The notes: generated from the letters alone by a model not told the origin. A stretch of DNA of 64,000 bases from Poronia punctata (GCA_022579005.1 MU401486.1:266-64265); one strand, 5' to 3'. Shown: positions 1-12,489, counted from the first letter of the stretch. Numbers and translations are program-made.

Positions 1-2224
1 GGGGGCTCCCCCAGCCCGCCCCTCCCCACCCTCCCTCGGCCCCGCTTTTTTTCCCGGGCCTTTTTCTAAACTAACTTTTACCTTGGGTATGAACCTGGTT
101 TTCCCCCCCCCCCCCCCCCCCCTTTTTTTTTCCTTTTTAAAAAAAAAATATGGTAGCATGATGTGCATTGACTGCAAGAAGTAGGTACGTCTGTCTAGGC
201 TTGGCAGTTTGTAACTAAAGTAGACACTGGATGAAAAGAACATATCTAAGTTAATAACAGGTAGGCTACTTTCTTAATGAGACATGTCTATCTGTTAGGT
301 ATGTGATTTTATTGGACCGGAGAATTAAAGAAGAAAAGGCACGTGGGTGATGTAGGGTAGGTATTACTCGTAGTGTATCAACGGTTTATTTTATTTTTTT
401 GGCGTGGAGGGGGAGGGGTAATTAGTAGGTAATGGACTTGCCGATGGCTTGAAGGAGGGAAAGAGGCGCCCGTTCGTGCATTTGCTTACATGAGATAAGA
501 TGAGATGAGATGAGACACTATGTCCGCAATGAGTCCGCACGCACATCCACGGCCGTAGGACCTAAGGTTAGGTAGAAAGAGAGAGACTGGTGTGGTGTGC
601 ACCTACCTACATATGATCGATTTGTTTCACCTAGAGGAAACTGTATCTTTAGGTCAGGGTGGATGGATGGATGGTCCTTTGGTCTAGTTGGATTCTACGG
701 TAGGTAGAGGCAGAATAGTTTTTACTTCTCTCCCTCGGGCGTTATGTATAATTATTGTGTTGACGACATAACTTATCGTACGGGGAGAAATCAAAGGTCA
801 AGTAAGGTACAAATGCAAGCGGCCAAAATAAATGCATCTTTGCCCGAGGCGCATCGTTGCTTTTCTTGCCGCGTAGAAAACAAAAGAGGATAGGAAGAAA
901 GAATAGTATTGTTTTTTTTTTTTTTGCCCTGTCCTAGGACTATGAACGGGAATGGGAATGGGAAAAACAATCAATCAATCAATCCGGGTTTGGTTTGCGG
1001 GTATGTTTATGCGGACGGCCTATTTCTCGGGTGTCTACTTACTTACCTTACCTTACCTTTACTTCCATGCCTTTTTGGCAAACTTTACCATACATACATG
1101 TGACGTTGCTTGTCCTTCTCCTGCCCTCGTCGCGTCTTCTTTTATTCTCTGGACTGAAACTAGCTATGACATCTTTCCAAGGTAAGATGGTACGGTACTC
1201 GTATATCATCCAATAGGTGATTTGGGGACTGAATGAAAATTGCTTTTTGGCCGCTTGCCTGCCTGCCTGACTACATGTAATCATAGAGGGCTTACCTACC
1301 TACCCGGCTTCTGTCCATGTAGTATCAAGATAATCCAGGTTGAAGGAGTAACCGTTTTCTTGACTGGCTTGTAACCTCTGTTCATTGAGGGTTGCACGCC
1401 ACAAATTCTTACTCTCTCATACCTACCATACCCATGTACTCAGACAAGAGGTTATGGGAAGATGGCACTTGTTTGGCTCTTGTCTTTATTTAACCGCGCC
1501 TCAGACGGACATTGTGTAGAAGATCAGATCAGGCCGAGGAAGTTTTCAAGTGAAGTATATTCATTCATTCTGGTTCAAATCAGATCCTCATCTGCCGTTT
1601 ACCTACCGAAGGCAGTACTCTCCTAAACGTCAGGTAACAGTTAAAGTAAGTATTTGCGGAACTCCTATAACGGATGTCTTTTCTCTATGGATCATGATAA
1701 ATGAAACGCTAGCATAGGACTTGGATCGATACCTGGGGAAAGTCCTATAGAATGCTCACTTAACTGGTGGATCTTGCTTAGAGCCGCTCCTCACCCCTGC
1801 CTGTGATAGTTCAATCTAGGACTGCTTCTCTTCGTTCCTTCCTTGCTTTACCTTATTGAAAGGTCCTACCCAAGAGCAGTGTGAGTATGTCTTATGCCAA
1901 TCATGTTGTATGGGGTAGGTATTATGAAGCGCCCTAGTATCAATACCCCAGCTCGTGATGGGCGCGAGGGAGTCAAGTCACCAAAATCAGAATTTGCAGC
2001 AATGCTCGCTTATATTTGTGTGGCACCTGGTAAGGAGGACAGATATGCAACATGTCACATTTCATCGTAGACGTGCTTGTAGTGCTTTCCCCCCACCACC
2101 AAAGACCGGATGGGATTAATTGAGGGAAAGGCCGGCAACAGGTTACGTGGTATATCATCCATAACTCAAATCTTTTGCTATATATCCATACATACATACA
2201 TACATAAGTCATAACCTAGACTAT
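1..2224. other. Gene-free low-complexity left edge
   Basis: No convincing coding region is seen; open frames here are under 80 codons and overlap one another on both strands. The first 60 bases are C/T-rich. A run of 20 C (103-122) is followed by T and then A homopolymers to about 149. Short tandem words follow: TGAGA copies around 491-516, GGAT copies around 660-676, and CATA copies around 2187-2206. From about 1000 onward the words TACCTACC and TAGGTAGG are frequent, as in the other spacers of this window. The 3' half may include the downstream region of the leftward nuclease gene that ends at 2225. Confidence 0.6.
103..149. repeat. Homopolymer block C20, T-rich, A-rich
   Basis: Twenty consecutive C are followed directly by a T tract interrupted by CC and then by a run of A. 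Adjacent homopolymers of this kind are typical of low-complexity spacers, and also of positions where assemblies are least reliable. Confidence 0.8.
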
Positions 2225-4281
2225 CTAGCATATATCAAACTTGGCAACACTAGGATCATGATCCGAAACCACGTCATCATACGCAAGCCAAGTATTAACA
2301 TGAACATGTTCAAACTCGGCGCCCTCTCCCAACTTCTCACTGACGAAGAAATGGTCCAGTTCTTGCGTATTCCCGTCGTATAGGTATGAGTAACGCTCCG
2401 GTGCCGGAATATCCAAGACCTCGTCTAGATCCGCCAGTCCGGACGCTTCGGCGAATGCTAACACGGGCGGGGCGAATGCGTACTCGTTGAAATCGCCTAG
2501 GGTTAGTACAAGCGCATCCGGATCTTCGGACAGAAGTTGCGCTACAAAGGCTCCTGTAACTTTTCCTTGTGCCGTGCGCTGCTCTACTCCGCCGTTGACG
2601 GGAGGTCTTGCGTCGCCGTGTAGAGATGTTGAACCGCCCTTTGATGCAAAGTGCACGTTGATGGTGAACAAAGTGTTTCCTTTTCCTTTTCCTTTGCCTT
2701 TCCCTTTGCCTTTACCCTGGCTCTTCCCCTTGCCATTGGCCTTTCCTTTCTTTTTTGCGTCGACAATCTCCCATGCGGCAACGAGCGGCTTCCGGGAATC
2801 GGCCCAGGCATCGTTGGTCGGATCGATGAGTCCCGGGTTGTATTTAAGCTTGGGGCCAGACAGAACCTCGTTAGCGGTAACGGCGTCACCGGCCACAGCC
2901 TCGTTACCTCCTTGCAGCTGCAACACGTCCGGTCTGTACAGGTAAGCGCCGCGGATGTTGCCGCCGGGCGCGCCACCATTCTCGTTGTCGACGGGGTTGA
3001 TGTACGTGTAGTTGTACGAAACCGACCCGTTGCTAAGGCGCGACACTGCGTCCACAAGCGTAGAGAGCGTGACATCAGAGTCTACGGTCCCGTCGTCAGT
3101 CTCGCCGTTGTTATCCTGCACCTCTTGCACCGCGACGAGGTCCGGCGTCCTTAGATAGTTCACTATATGCGACGCTACGGCCTCCACATGCTTCGTGTCT
3201 GACGGCGAGAAGTTCTCAATGTTGTAACCCGCCACCGTAATTCCAGAGCAGGTACCGGTGCTTTTCAGAGTCGTTGCGCCCGAAACTTCTGGTGAAAGAG
3301 ACGAGACAACGGTTAATTTGGTCAGGGGCTGGATCTGGTAGAACCCAAAGTTTTGAGTCACCACGCCAATGATGTCCTGTACCTCGGATTAGTTTCTTTG
3401 AAGATGGTACGGCCATACCAGCGTCGGCGGCGGAACAGGCCATTTGCACATCATACCTCGAAAGTATCCCCAAGTTTTGCGTCATCCCGGTTTTTCGTAC
3501 CGTCAAGTGGAGTTGATATGAGAATGGCCTCCGGATTTCCATCTGCCGCAGCATGTCAGATTCTGTAACCTTTTCTTCGGTTCATTTTCTGGCGCATTAG
3601 AAACCCCTTACCTTTGGGGGACACGGTTATACCGGTGCGCTCATTGTCACCAGAAGTGGTCCAAGTACCAACGACCCAAGTATCACCGTACTGATTCGGT
3701 CTCCCAACTGCGCGGGGACTTTTGATTGTCACATATTCGCCCGTCAGGCTCTCCCAGAAATCGAGCCCGTACTCCTTCGGTTGAAGGGTAGGGTTCTTGG
3801 CCGAGACCAGGCTCTTGTTATTGGGGACGCCAAAGACGTCACCCGAGTCAAGACTAGAGTGTAAACGCGTCGGCGGACTCCGGTCCTTGCCTAGCTCAAT
3901 CGGCGCAAAAGTGCGATTGTGTTCGATTACGTCGCGGAGCTTGGGTGACGTGATCTGCGTCAGGGGTAGGTAGTCAACCTTGGAACGGTACTCGGCGACT
4001 TTGCCATCGACCACGAGAACGTCACCAGTGGCGATACTCGTATCGTTGGCGAACGCGGAACTGAAGACGTAGATGCCGTCGGATACGCGCTCATCGTCTG
4101 TCGGCTCGAGCGAGCGCAGCCAGATACCCGATGGTCCCTTGGCAGTTACTACGCCTGTCACATTCGTTACATCTTTCCCAGCATAAGGAGACAAGAAACG
4201 GTTGCCGTTGATATCCCCGATGCTTTGTGCCGAGGTACCTGTGAGGGCAAATACCCACGTGAGTAGAACACCCGTCTTCAT
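2225..4281 (-). CDS. Secreted endonuclease/exonuclease/phosphatase-family nuclease
   Basis: Three exons: 4281-3612, 3542-3457 and 3376-2225, giving 635 residues; both joins keep frame (the first makes Asp from G+AT). An in-frame ATG at 4323 would add 14 residues, but the ATG at 4281 starts a good signal peptide (MKTGVLLTWVFALTGTSAQS), so the protein should be secreted. Residues about 20-300 look like the OB-fold-type region seen before the nuclease domain in ExeM/NucH/YhcR-like enzymes. The C-terminal half has the DNase I/exonuclease III-type motifs: GYNIENF, VAVQEVQD (Glu about 337), INVHFASKGG, LTLGDFNEYA, ELDHFFVS and a terminal SDHD. By family this is a metal-dependent phosphodiesterase acting on extracellular nucleic acid. 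Unusual: a pure Lys/Gly tract at about 460-485 sits just before the INVHF strand. The substrate (DNA or RNA) cannot be decided from sequence. Confidence 0.92.
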
Positions 4282-4323
4282 CTTCGGGACAAAAAAAGTT
4301 AACAGCCCGATGAAGGCGTTCAA

Positions 4324-5452
4324 TCAGACCCCGGTGCCCGTATCATGTGTTGTGCTGCTAGACCGAATTCCGTCGGTGTTGGCGTAATCACTGAACAGTT
4401 GCAGGTCTGGAACGGATCGAGCCCATCGATGAAATGGATGAGCTGACTTAGGTAGCCCCCATATTTGTAAAGGCGACAGGATAACATCTTCCTATATAGA
4501 CTACCCGCCATGATATGCATAGTAAACCGGCAGGGTCCGGTTCTGTTCATCGTTATCTAGTCACCTAGTCTACATAGTAGTAGATCTTGGAATATCGCCG
4601 ACAGCCACATGCTCAGCTCGTTGGATGGGATAAGTCAGTACGCGCAGAAGCTCTGCGGTAGTGCAACCTTTCTTGCGGACGTCCTGGCTAGACTAGGCCA
4701 CGAATGGGCAAAGATTCCATTGGTGTTTCCCAAAATCGAAGGTGAAGCCGACTGAGGCGGCTGATTAAAGTTGGAGGAGGGTCTTGGCAGGGGTGACGGG
4801 GAGTGCGGGGCTCCATTTTTAGTGCCAATCTGCCGAAAGTTGAAACTGGCATCTGGTTCTTGACGTAGTTCTCGCACTATATGACACTGTAGATAAAACT
4901 GTATCAGTACTGTATGTGTACGAGTATCACCACCAGGATATCTAACCTACAAAAATATCTCGCCTTACAGGCCTAGGCAACAACTTGAAGCTCTACTAAG
5001 ACATGGATCTTCATACTTACACTAAGTATTTCGGGAATGCTTGCCTCTCAAGAAATATTAAAAAAAAGAAAGGCACGACAGCTTTTTGCATGCATCACTT
5101 TCTGACGATACTCCCCTAAATACATAATGGAAGTCGTTATTATTGACCTTTGGGGAATAATGCGCTTATTAGAGCTCCTTATGATTCTATTGAGTGAAAA
5201 CTTTCGACGTGGGGCAGTTATATAGTCCCCACAGTACATCTCAACCCTCATTGTTTGTATCCCAAGTCGCTGTGATAGACGTACCTCACGGACACAGAAG
5301 ATACGCCTCTTGGGCGCCGGCCAATGTCAGGGACTACGCATATAAACTGGGATGATTATATGATGCCCGTGCTCTACTAGTCTGCTTGATTCACACTCGG
5401 TTCCCAAGATCGCGGCCTGGTTTATGACATACCAAATATAGACACCTCATTC
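4324..5452. other. Intergenic spacer between divergent nuclease and dad2 genes
   Basis: This spacer should contain the promoters of both divergently transcribed neighbours. Only short overlapping open frames are seen, none resembling a protein. No recognisable repeat or RNA gene was found. Confidence 0.55.
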
Positions 5453-6076
5453 GTGATGGCGTTTTCGAGCCGATCGCTTCCGAGCCATATACGGCAAAGT
5501 TCTGTCAGCGGAAACCCAAGTGCGCAATCTACGGGCCAGTCTTCAGCACTGCTGGCACGAGTAAATGAAAAGAAGGCCGAGCTAGAGAATCTCAAAGAGC
5601 TCAAGGAGCTCAGTGCAGCGGTTGCAGACAGGATGGAAGCACTGCAGCAAAAGCTAGCTACTTTATCTGATGGAACTGAAGGTGCGTGATGTCGATGCAC
5701 CTTCGCCTCGACAATGGCACCTAAACAAGGCCACTACCTTCGCATGAGTCTAATATCCTCTTAATAATAGCAATTGCGACCGTACTTGGGAATTGGCACA
5801 GTGTCTTGCAAGCCATCAACATGGCATCCGGTATAGTGATATCCTACCGAGCACCTTCTGCTTGCGATTTTCGAACGTTGGTGTTGACTTTGTGTAGCGA
5901 AAATTCCCCTTCCGCAACCGGTAGAGGAGGATGAAGATGAAGACGGCGCTGAGAAGGCACAAATACCTCTACCACAGACTCTGGTTCGCATACCTACCGA
6001 GCATGCCCCAGCTCTACAAGCACAAGCCGAAATTGCGATGGAGAATGAACAGGACGTGTCCCTTACTACGCCTTGA
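5453..6076 (+). CDS. dad2: DASH/DAM1 complex subunit Dad2
   Basis: Three exons, 5453-5681, 5771-5830 and 5898-6076, encode 155 residues; both introns (89 and 67 nt) are phase 1 with GT-AG ends. The core matches the Dad2 family: a Ser-rich N-terminus with SHIRQSS, then QSSALLARVNEKKAELENL, a heptad-rich helix (KELKELSAAVADRMEALQQK), LATLSDGTEAIATVLGNW and HSVLQAINMASAKIPLP. An acidic stretch (VEEDEDEDG) and a polar tail ending in LTTP follow, as is common in filamentous fungi. Dad2 is part of the ten-subunit DASH ring that couples kinetochores to microtubule plus ends in mitosis. A second ATG directly follows the first, so the start could be 5456. The spliced protein is colinear with the family throughout. 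Confidence 0.95.
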
Positions 6077-7387
6077 ATCTATTGGCAGCCGGAGTCGACA
6101 GTCACAAAGGCAGGAGTGACAGGGGCTGCTGGACGTCGCAGGATCCTTACTGCATTGAAATCATGAAAGCCTCCCGTTTGCAGCACAAGACCAATGGGTT
6201 TTTGTGGGCGCCCATAGTCTAGATCATGAGGTCCGATTGCCTAGTACTATTGACCGAGGTTCCTAGATATCTTTTGAACTGGCCTCTCCGTCGCGATGGC
6301 TCTACACAAAACAGCCTTGGCATCTGAGTAGGATGAAACCCAAGAGGTTTACCGAGAGTTTCTTACACCTCTGAGACACTCTATCACTTCTCTACCGAAC
6401 AATTGCCTACGAGTATAGGCTGTATGTATCTATCTACATGTGTGCGTACTCTTAGGTAATATGCAGTTGATAGAAACCGCGATCGAGACGGTGTTTGGGC
6501 GGGGAAATAATGCAACTACATACCTCCTACCTATACTTACCTGATCATGGCTTACGTGATCCACATGCGTGTAAAGTTTGTTTGTTGGCTGCTGTGGGGA
6601 AGTTGCGTCTCGCGCTTACCACGCGCGCAATCATCTCGTAATGGATACTTTTAGAGTTTGGCTGCAGGTTTTAGCAACATGTCAATTGGTCGATGCATTC
6701 CATTATCTCCAATTTGGTATCTACAGTACACCTACATATGTACATGTAGATGTACGATGTTGGGAATGTAATGGGAGAAGAGAAGATATCGATGTACGTG
6801 TAATATGTGTAGAGTTCAAAAAGAGTGACAGGTCCTTGCCTAGGGCAATGAGCAGTCAGCCATTGAAATGCTACTTCACATTGCCCGAGTAAACAAAAAT
6901 GCGCAGGCACTATCCTAATCCAACCTTCCAAGCTTATTGTGCTACATCGGTATACGAGTACATATGTAAGGTACACCGTACCAAGACGTACCTACCTAAA
7001 GGAGGTAGGTAAGCTCAAAGATGTAAACAATCAAATACCACTGATCAAAATCCCTTATTTCCCTGCTATTCTGACCCTTGCCATCATCCACACATAGACG
7101 TATCATCCATTGCTGCATCGTTCAGAACAGAGCCTCTTCGCGTTTCTCAATAAGAGTTTAATTGATTCTTCTCGACAATAACTGATCTTCTTAAACCATT
7201 GGTTACCAGTTCTCTCAATGTACAGGGTTCAACCACAGACTAACCCTTGTTTGTGTACTTAATAGAAAGCATCCTGGTCCCCCGTGCTGCGACCCGGACG
7301 GTTCGTTTAAACTTACCTGGGGCCCTTGTCCTTGACTAGTAACTACTACCTACTTATGCCGCTTTGGGCCCGCGTTTCCCTGCGGAA
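6077..7387. other. Intergenic spacer, no gene recognised
   Basis: About 1.3 kb between two rightward genes. Open frames around 6578-6976 overlap on both strands and resemble nothing. The sequence has many CTACATATGTACATGTA-like alternating words (about 6725-6755) and TACCTACC/GGTAGGTA (about 6989-7012). No RNA gene is seen. Confidence 0.5.
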
Positions 7388-9582
7388 ATGATGTCTCGTA
7401 ATTCCTCATCTCGCCATTGCTTCGAGGTCTTTTGCGACCCCACGAGTAACTCCCCCGAAGACGAGAAAGGCGACCGGGCCTTTCAAGAGCAAGCCACTTC
7501 CCCATCCCACCCTCTCCGTCATCTATCCGTGTCACAGTCTCAGAACAGTTGGCTTAAACATGACGTTTCTCCCGGTGGCGGACGCGAACTGATAGATCAG
7601 ATCTGCTCCAGCCCAGACCCAAAGCCATTTGTTATCTGCAAGGACGGCAAGAAACCACGTCGCATAGGCGGCAGCCGTCTGACTAGGCCGTCTTTGACGT
7701 ACAATACCTTCGAGGTCCTCAACACTGTTTCAGAATCCGAATCCGAGTCGGCATCTGTAGCTGCTGCTTCCAACGACACCCCGGACAATGCACCCCGAGT
7801 CCTCAACGTGACAGGTATGTCAAGTTCCCAACCTACCCCAATGACCCGCCCCATACTTGCCGTCTATCTTTGGGTCCACTGACTTTCGGTTTCCTTGTAG
7901 CCGAGCAAGATTCGACTCATCCTCTCGCGGTGGCCGCCCGCCGCATCCCGCCGCTTGAGGAGCAGCTTCGAAAGCATCGTGAAGGCCTCTTTGAATGGAT
8001 TTTAGCCGTCAAGGTTCCGAGTGACTCGAATTCGCAGGCTACTGTGAGCTCTCAAGCAAGTGGCTCGAAAGAGACTAAGAAGGTGTATTTTGGGTGTACT
8101 CTTTTACCGGATTCAACCCGACGGGGAGACGACGCCCCAACAGGGGACTGCCTGGTAAATACCTATCTTCTGCTTATTGTCCCGCTAGAGGAATCGAAAG
8201 AGGTTCTCGAGGTAGTCAACCCTCCAGTTGGCGACGAAGACATGGCGTCTTTGAATCACAGTAGCCCCGGGCATGAGGCACCGGTAGACACACCACATGA
8301 TGGTCCAGTCAGCAAGCACGAGCCTATGAGTCCCCGCTCTACAGCTTCCACTAAGGGGTCTGACAGGACTTTGGACTTGAGCACTTGTAGGTCACCTGCA
8401 GAGCCCGTCGCGAGAATCGAGGATTCCTTTGAGGCGTTGGACATGTTAGAGGAGCAACTCGAAGCATTTGGTAGTGTTGCGCGTCTGGGTAAATATATAC
8501 CACCGGAAAAGCCTTCCTCGCCTAAAGAGGCGGATACACTCGAGGCCCCGGCAACCCACCCATCCGTCAGATTTACGACACCTCAACCAGCGCGGACCTG
8601 CACTACCAAGCTGAGTTCATCTTCGCTCCGCCAACAATCAGCCAGTGAGCCGCGAAAACCTGCCTTGCGCAAGGTGACTTCCATGACATTGAATTCCCAG
8701 AAGCTCAAAGTGGAAGTTAAAGCCTCGGCTCAAACTTTATCAAAGTCGTCCACAGTCAAAGGATTCGCCAACTTGACTCCGCAGAGAACGACGGCCAGAT
8801 CGTCCAAGCTGCCGACTGTACCAGCCCTTGTCATCCCCGATAGTGCCAAGTCTCAACCATCGGGAGAAAAGAAGGAAGACCGGCTTGCTTTACAGCGTGC
8901 CACTCAGCCTACCACCGCAAGTCTACGCAGGGCAAAGTCTGTTAGACTACCAACGCGGCCTATCTTTGAGTTGCCTGGTGAAGCCATCTCGCGCCGTAAA
9001 CGTGAAGAGCATCAAGCCCAACTGAAAGCCCAAGAGGAGGAAGAAAGGAAGAGGAGAGAGTTCAAAGCACGACCTCTGCCCTCTAAAGTAGCTTCTACCT
9101 TGACACCACGCGAGACTATCGCCAGCCGAGCTCGTCAGACTAAAGGATCTGCAACAGAGAACTTGGTTCGAACACCAATGCTAAATCAGCGTCAGGCGGC
9201 AACCATAGGTCCCACCTCACGATTGGCGCTTTTGAGCACCGTTAACCAACTCCAACCCCGTGGCCGGGGTTTGAAGGACGATGATTCCCCGGTTCGCTCT
9301 AGTCGTGCCACTTCGACTTCAACAAGCAGCATGGCCGGGAAACGGAGCTCTATATCGGCGGAAGATATTCAGATGCAGAAACAACGGGGTCACGAGATCT
9401 ATAAGAGAGATAATTCTTGGACCGATAGCAGAGCACGCGAAAGGCACCAACGGGAATTGCTGGCGAAGCTTGCCCGTGAAGAAGCTGCGGAGAGATCGAG
9501 GCAGAAATCCCGCGAATGGGCGGCGAAGCAAGCAAGGAAGCGGATGACGATTGGTTCATTACGGGATATCACATTGCCCTAG
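7388..9582 (+). CDS. Uncharacterised coiled-coil protein with a TPX2-like motif
   Basis: Two exons, 7388-7814 and 7901-9582, give 702 residues (phase-1 join producing NVTAEQDSTHP). Most of the chain is rich in Ser, Thr, Pro and basic residues and should be disordered. Residues about 494-542 hold a charged helix (EAISRRKREEHQAQLKAQ) followed by EEEERKRREFKARPLPSK. The FKARPLP hallmark after a Glu/Lys/Arg helix is what the microtubule-binding TPX2 motif (Pfam TPX2) looks like. A second basic helix at about 635-690 (ARERHQRELLAKLAREEA onward) ends near the C-terminus. I therefore infer a microtubule- or spindle-associated protein, but this rests on a short motif. The N-terminal 400 residues are not recognised. 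Two adjacent ATGs (7388, 7391) are possible starts. It reads in the same direction as dad2, 1.3 kb downstream of it. Confidence 0.8.
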
Positions 9583-10574
9583 AACATCAGGTCACGGCAT
9601 TGAAGTGACACCACATGGTTTTTCTACCAAGATTGTATTTGTTATGTGTATGGGCTGTTTACCATGCGAGGGTTTTGGCGGGGGTCCGCTTTGGCGTTGA
9701 TGGGCTTTCATTCTTATACCCGGCTTTTACCTGGAAAATTTCCGGCGTTGCGACATTGGTCTGGCGGAGGGCAGTCGGCGCCACTCCGTGAGAAGACATC
9801 ATTCGTTTGTTTTTTCCTGTGTTACAAGTGTAAATATTTCTTTATCGCCAATGTCTAGCAAAATAAACGATGGTCTGCACAAGCTTTTTAGCGGTCCGCT
9901 CTGCATATAGTCCTTTACTTTGTAGCCGTCCAGCTCCGGGGACATGGCGGGGTGCCGTCAGCCTGATCCCACATGTCCTGTCAATATTTACAAGAGGAAG
10001 TAGCCGGGTATGCCACAGTATATTCTACCATGGTATAGTATATCACAAGAGTATTTCTCATTGCCGGTCCATATTAGTCAGTAACAGGACGGCTCTTGCT
10101 GTCCTCCTACTGAAGAAAGCTCCTTTATGTGGTAAATCATGAGTTACTTTTACCAGTCCCAACGCGCTCCATATTATTACAACGTACATCCCACCTGCCA
10201 GCATCGTGGGGTGGTGGGGTTATGTGGTGGGAGGTACAAAGTATCTAGGTACCTCTCTATTACTTGTAAAAGTTTGAGCACAGACCAGAAATTTGGGGTC
10301 TTGTCATAGGGCGGGACCTTGTAAATGGACAAGGTACCTTGGTACTTGTCAAGCTAACCACACCGGTGAAATTATTTCTCCCCTTGAATGTTCTGGGGAA
10401 GCTCCAAAACTTTCGTAGGCGGCAGTATCATACTTTTAGAATCTGCAATACCAAAAGAAAACATCCAACTGCACTTCACGCACTAGAATCTTCTCGTACC
10501 ATTTTAATCATTTTCCTTCCTACGAGACCTCCGAATTCTGTGTGTGGTTGGCCTGTTAGGCTTCCTAGATCAAG
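9583..10574. other. Spacer upstream of the CCT3 gene
   Basis: The left part should hold the 3' end of the TPX2-like gene and the right part the promoter of CCT3. A CT-poor, GGTACC/TACCTT-rich stretch lies at about 10230-10350. Open frames are short and overlapping and none is recognised. Confidence 0.5.
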
Positions 10575-12489
10575 ATGCAGGCCCCAGTCGTGGTTATGAG
10601 TGAGCCCCTCCATGAATGATAGATGGGCGCTTCAAGCTTGCCCACAACTCGCTGTCCGTCAACGACATCCCACTTTGGTACTGACTTACGACTGTGAATA
10701 GACACCCAGAGTGGTGAGAGACAAACGGGTCGAAAAGCTCAACTGTCCAATATCGCCGCCGCTAAGACGTATGTCTCCCCCCCTCTCTAGTATGCCCCGC
10801 TCCCACTGATTGCCCGATGTAGTGTCGCCGACATTATCCGGTCATGTCTCGGTCCCAAGGCCATGTTGAAGATGCTGTTAGATCCCATGGGAGGTATCGT
10901 ATTGACAAACGATGGACACGCCATTCTGCGAGAAATCGAAGTTTCGCACCCCGCCGCCAAGAGTATGATCGAGCTGAGCAGAACACAAGATGAGGAAGTT
11001 GGAGACGGAACGACGACGGTTATTATATTGGGTATGTCGCCAGGAGTAGTATTCACAACCCCACACTGATCGCAACAATTACTGACTTGCCTGGACCATA
11101 GGTGGTGAAATCCTAGCGCAGGCCCTGCCTCAGCTCGAGCGAAACATCCACCCAGTCATCATCATCTCTGCCTTCAAGCGTGCCCTCCAAGACGCTTTGA
11201 ACATCATCGACGAGATCTCATTACCCATAGACATCAACGATGATAAAGCCATGTATAGCTTGATATCCTCCTCGATAGGCACAAAGTTCGTCTCGAGATG
11301 GTCCGAACTGATGTGCAGCCTTGCTCTGAAAGCCGTCCGGACTGTCTCTTGGCAAATCAACAATGGAAAGCAGGAGGTCGATATCAAGAGATATGCGCGC
11401 GTTGAGAAGGTGCCTGGAGGCGAGATCGAGGACAGCAGGGTCTTGGACGGTGTTATGCTGAATAAGGATATCACCCACCCAAAGATGCGGAGGCGGATCG
11501 AAAACCCGAGGATTGTCCTGCTCGACTGCCCGCTCGAGTACAAGAAGGGCGAGTCGCAGACCACCATTGAGATTTCGAAGGAAGAGGACTGGAATAGCAT
11601 CTTGCAGATCGAAGAGGAACAGGTCAAGTCGATGTGCGAGGCCATCATCGCGCTCAAGCCTGACCTTGTTATCACGGAGAAGGGTGTGTCGGACTTGGCG
11701 CAACATTACTTTGTGAAAGCAAACATTACCGCCCTGCGCCGAGTCCGCAAGACTGACAACAACAGAATCGCTAGAGCGACGGGCGCTACTATTGTGAATC
11801 GTGTTGACGATCTTCAGGAGTCGGACGTCGGTACGAAGTGCGGTCTCTTCGAAATCGAGAAAATTGGTGACGAATACTTCACCTTCTTAACAGAATGCAA
11901 GGACCCCAAGGCCTGCACCGTCCTTCTACGGGGCCCGTCTAAGGATATTCTCAACGAGATCGAGCGCAACCTGCAAGATGCAATGGGCGTAGCCCGAAAT
12001 GTCATCTTCCACCCTAGACTATCGCCTGGCGGTGGAGCGACGGAAATGGCTGTCTCGGTCAGGTTACATCAGCTGGCTAGAAATATCGAAGGTGTCCAGC
12101 AGTGGCCGTACAAAGCCGTTGCCGATGCTTTAGAAGTCATCCCGCGTACACTGGTCCAAAACGCCGGTGCCAGCCCCGTGAGAGTCCTAACAGAGCTGCG
12201 CGCCAAGCACGCAGATGGCAAGAGCTCCTGGGGTATCAATGGAGATACGGGCACGATCGTAGACATGAAGGATTATGGTATCTGGGAACCGGAGGCTATT
12301 AAGTTACAGAGTATCAAGACAGCCATCGAGGTAAGTAGTCGCCAGGGGTTTAACTCGGATCAGACGAAGTGGACGTGACGCTAACATTAACATTAGGCTG
12401 CCTGTCTCTTGCTGAGAGTTGATGACATTTGCAGTGCAAAGAAAGCACAGCAAGCCGGCGGTGCTGGACTCGGCGGGGGCGACGACTAA
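10575..12489 (+). CDS. cct3: T-complex protein 1 subunit gamma (CCT3)
   Basis: Five exons, 10575-10599, 10702-10768, 10823-11031, 11102-12330 and 12397-12489, encode 540 residues, the usual length for CCT gamma. All joins keep frame. The first exon carries only MQAPVVVM plus one base. Recognisable group II chaperonin elements include the [16 protein letters not shown] nucleotide-binding loop, [30 protein letters not shown] (ATP/Mg site), the apical region with [14 protein letters not shown] and [13 protein letters not shown], the [15 protein letters not shown] motif, and the C-terminal [21 protein letters not shown]. The protein is one of eight different subunits of the cytosolic TRiC/CCT ring that folds actin and tubulin with ATP. 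It ends with a short Gly-rich tail ([10 protein letters not shown]), typical of CCT C-termini that line the chamber. The gene is convergent with the PRKRIP1 homologue, with 338 bp between stop codons. Confidence 0.98.

Noticed and set aside
2487..3154. Plus-strand open frames of 150-170 codons opposite the nuclease gene
   Set aside because: They are the antisense of a well-supported coding exon (Phe/Pro/Leu repeats mirror the Lys/Gly tract) and show no motif.
6578..6976. Open frames of about 100 codons on both strands
   Set aside because: They overlap each other, match no family, and lie in repetitive TACATGTA-rich spacer.
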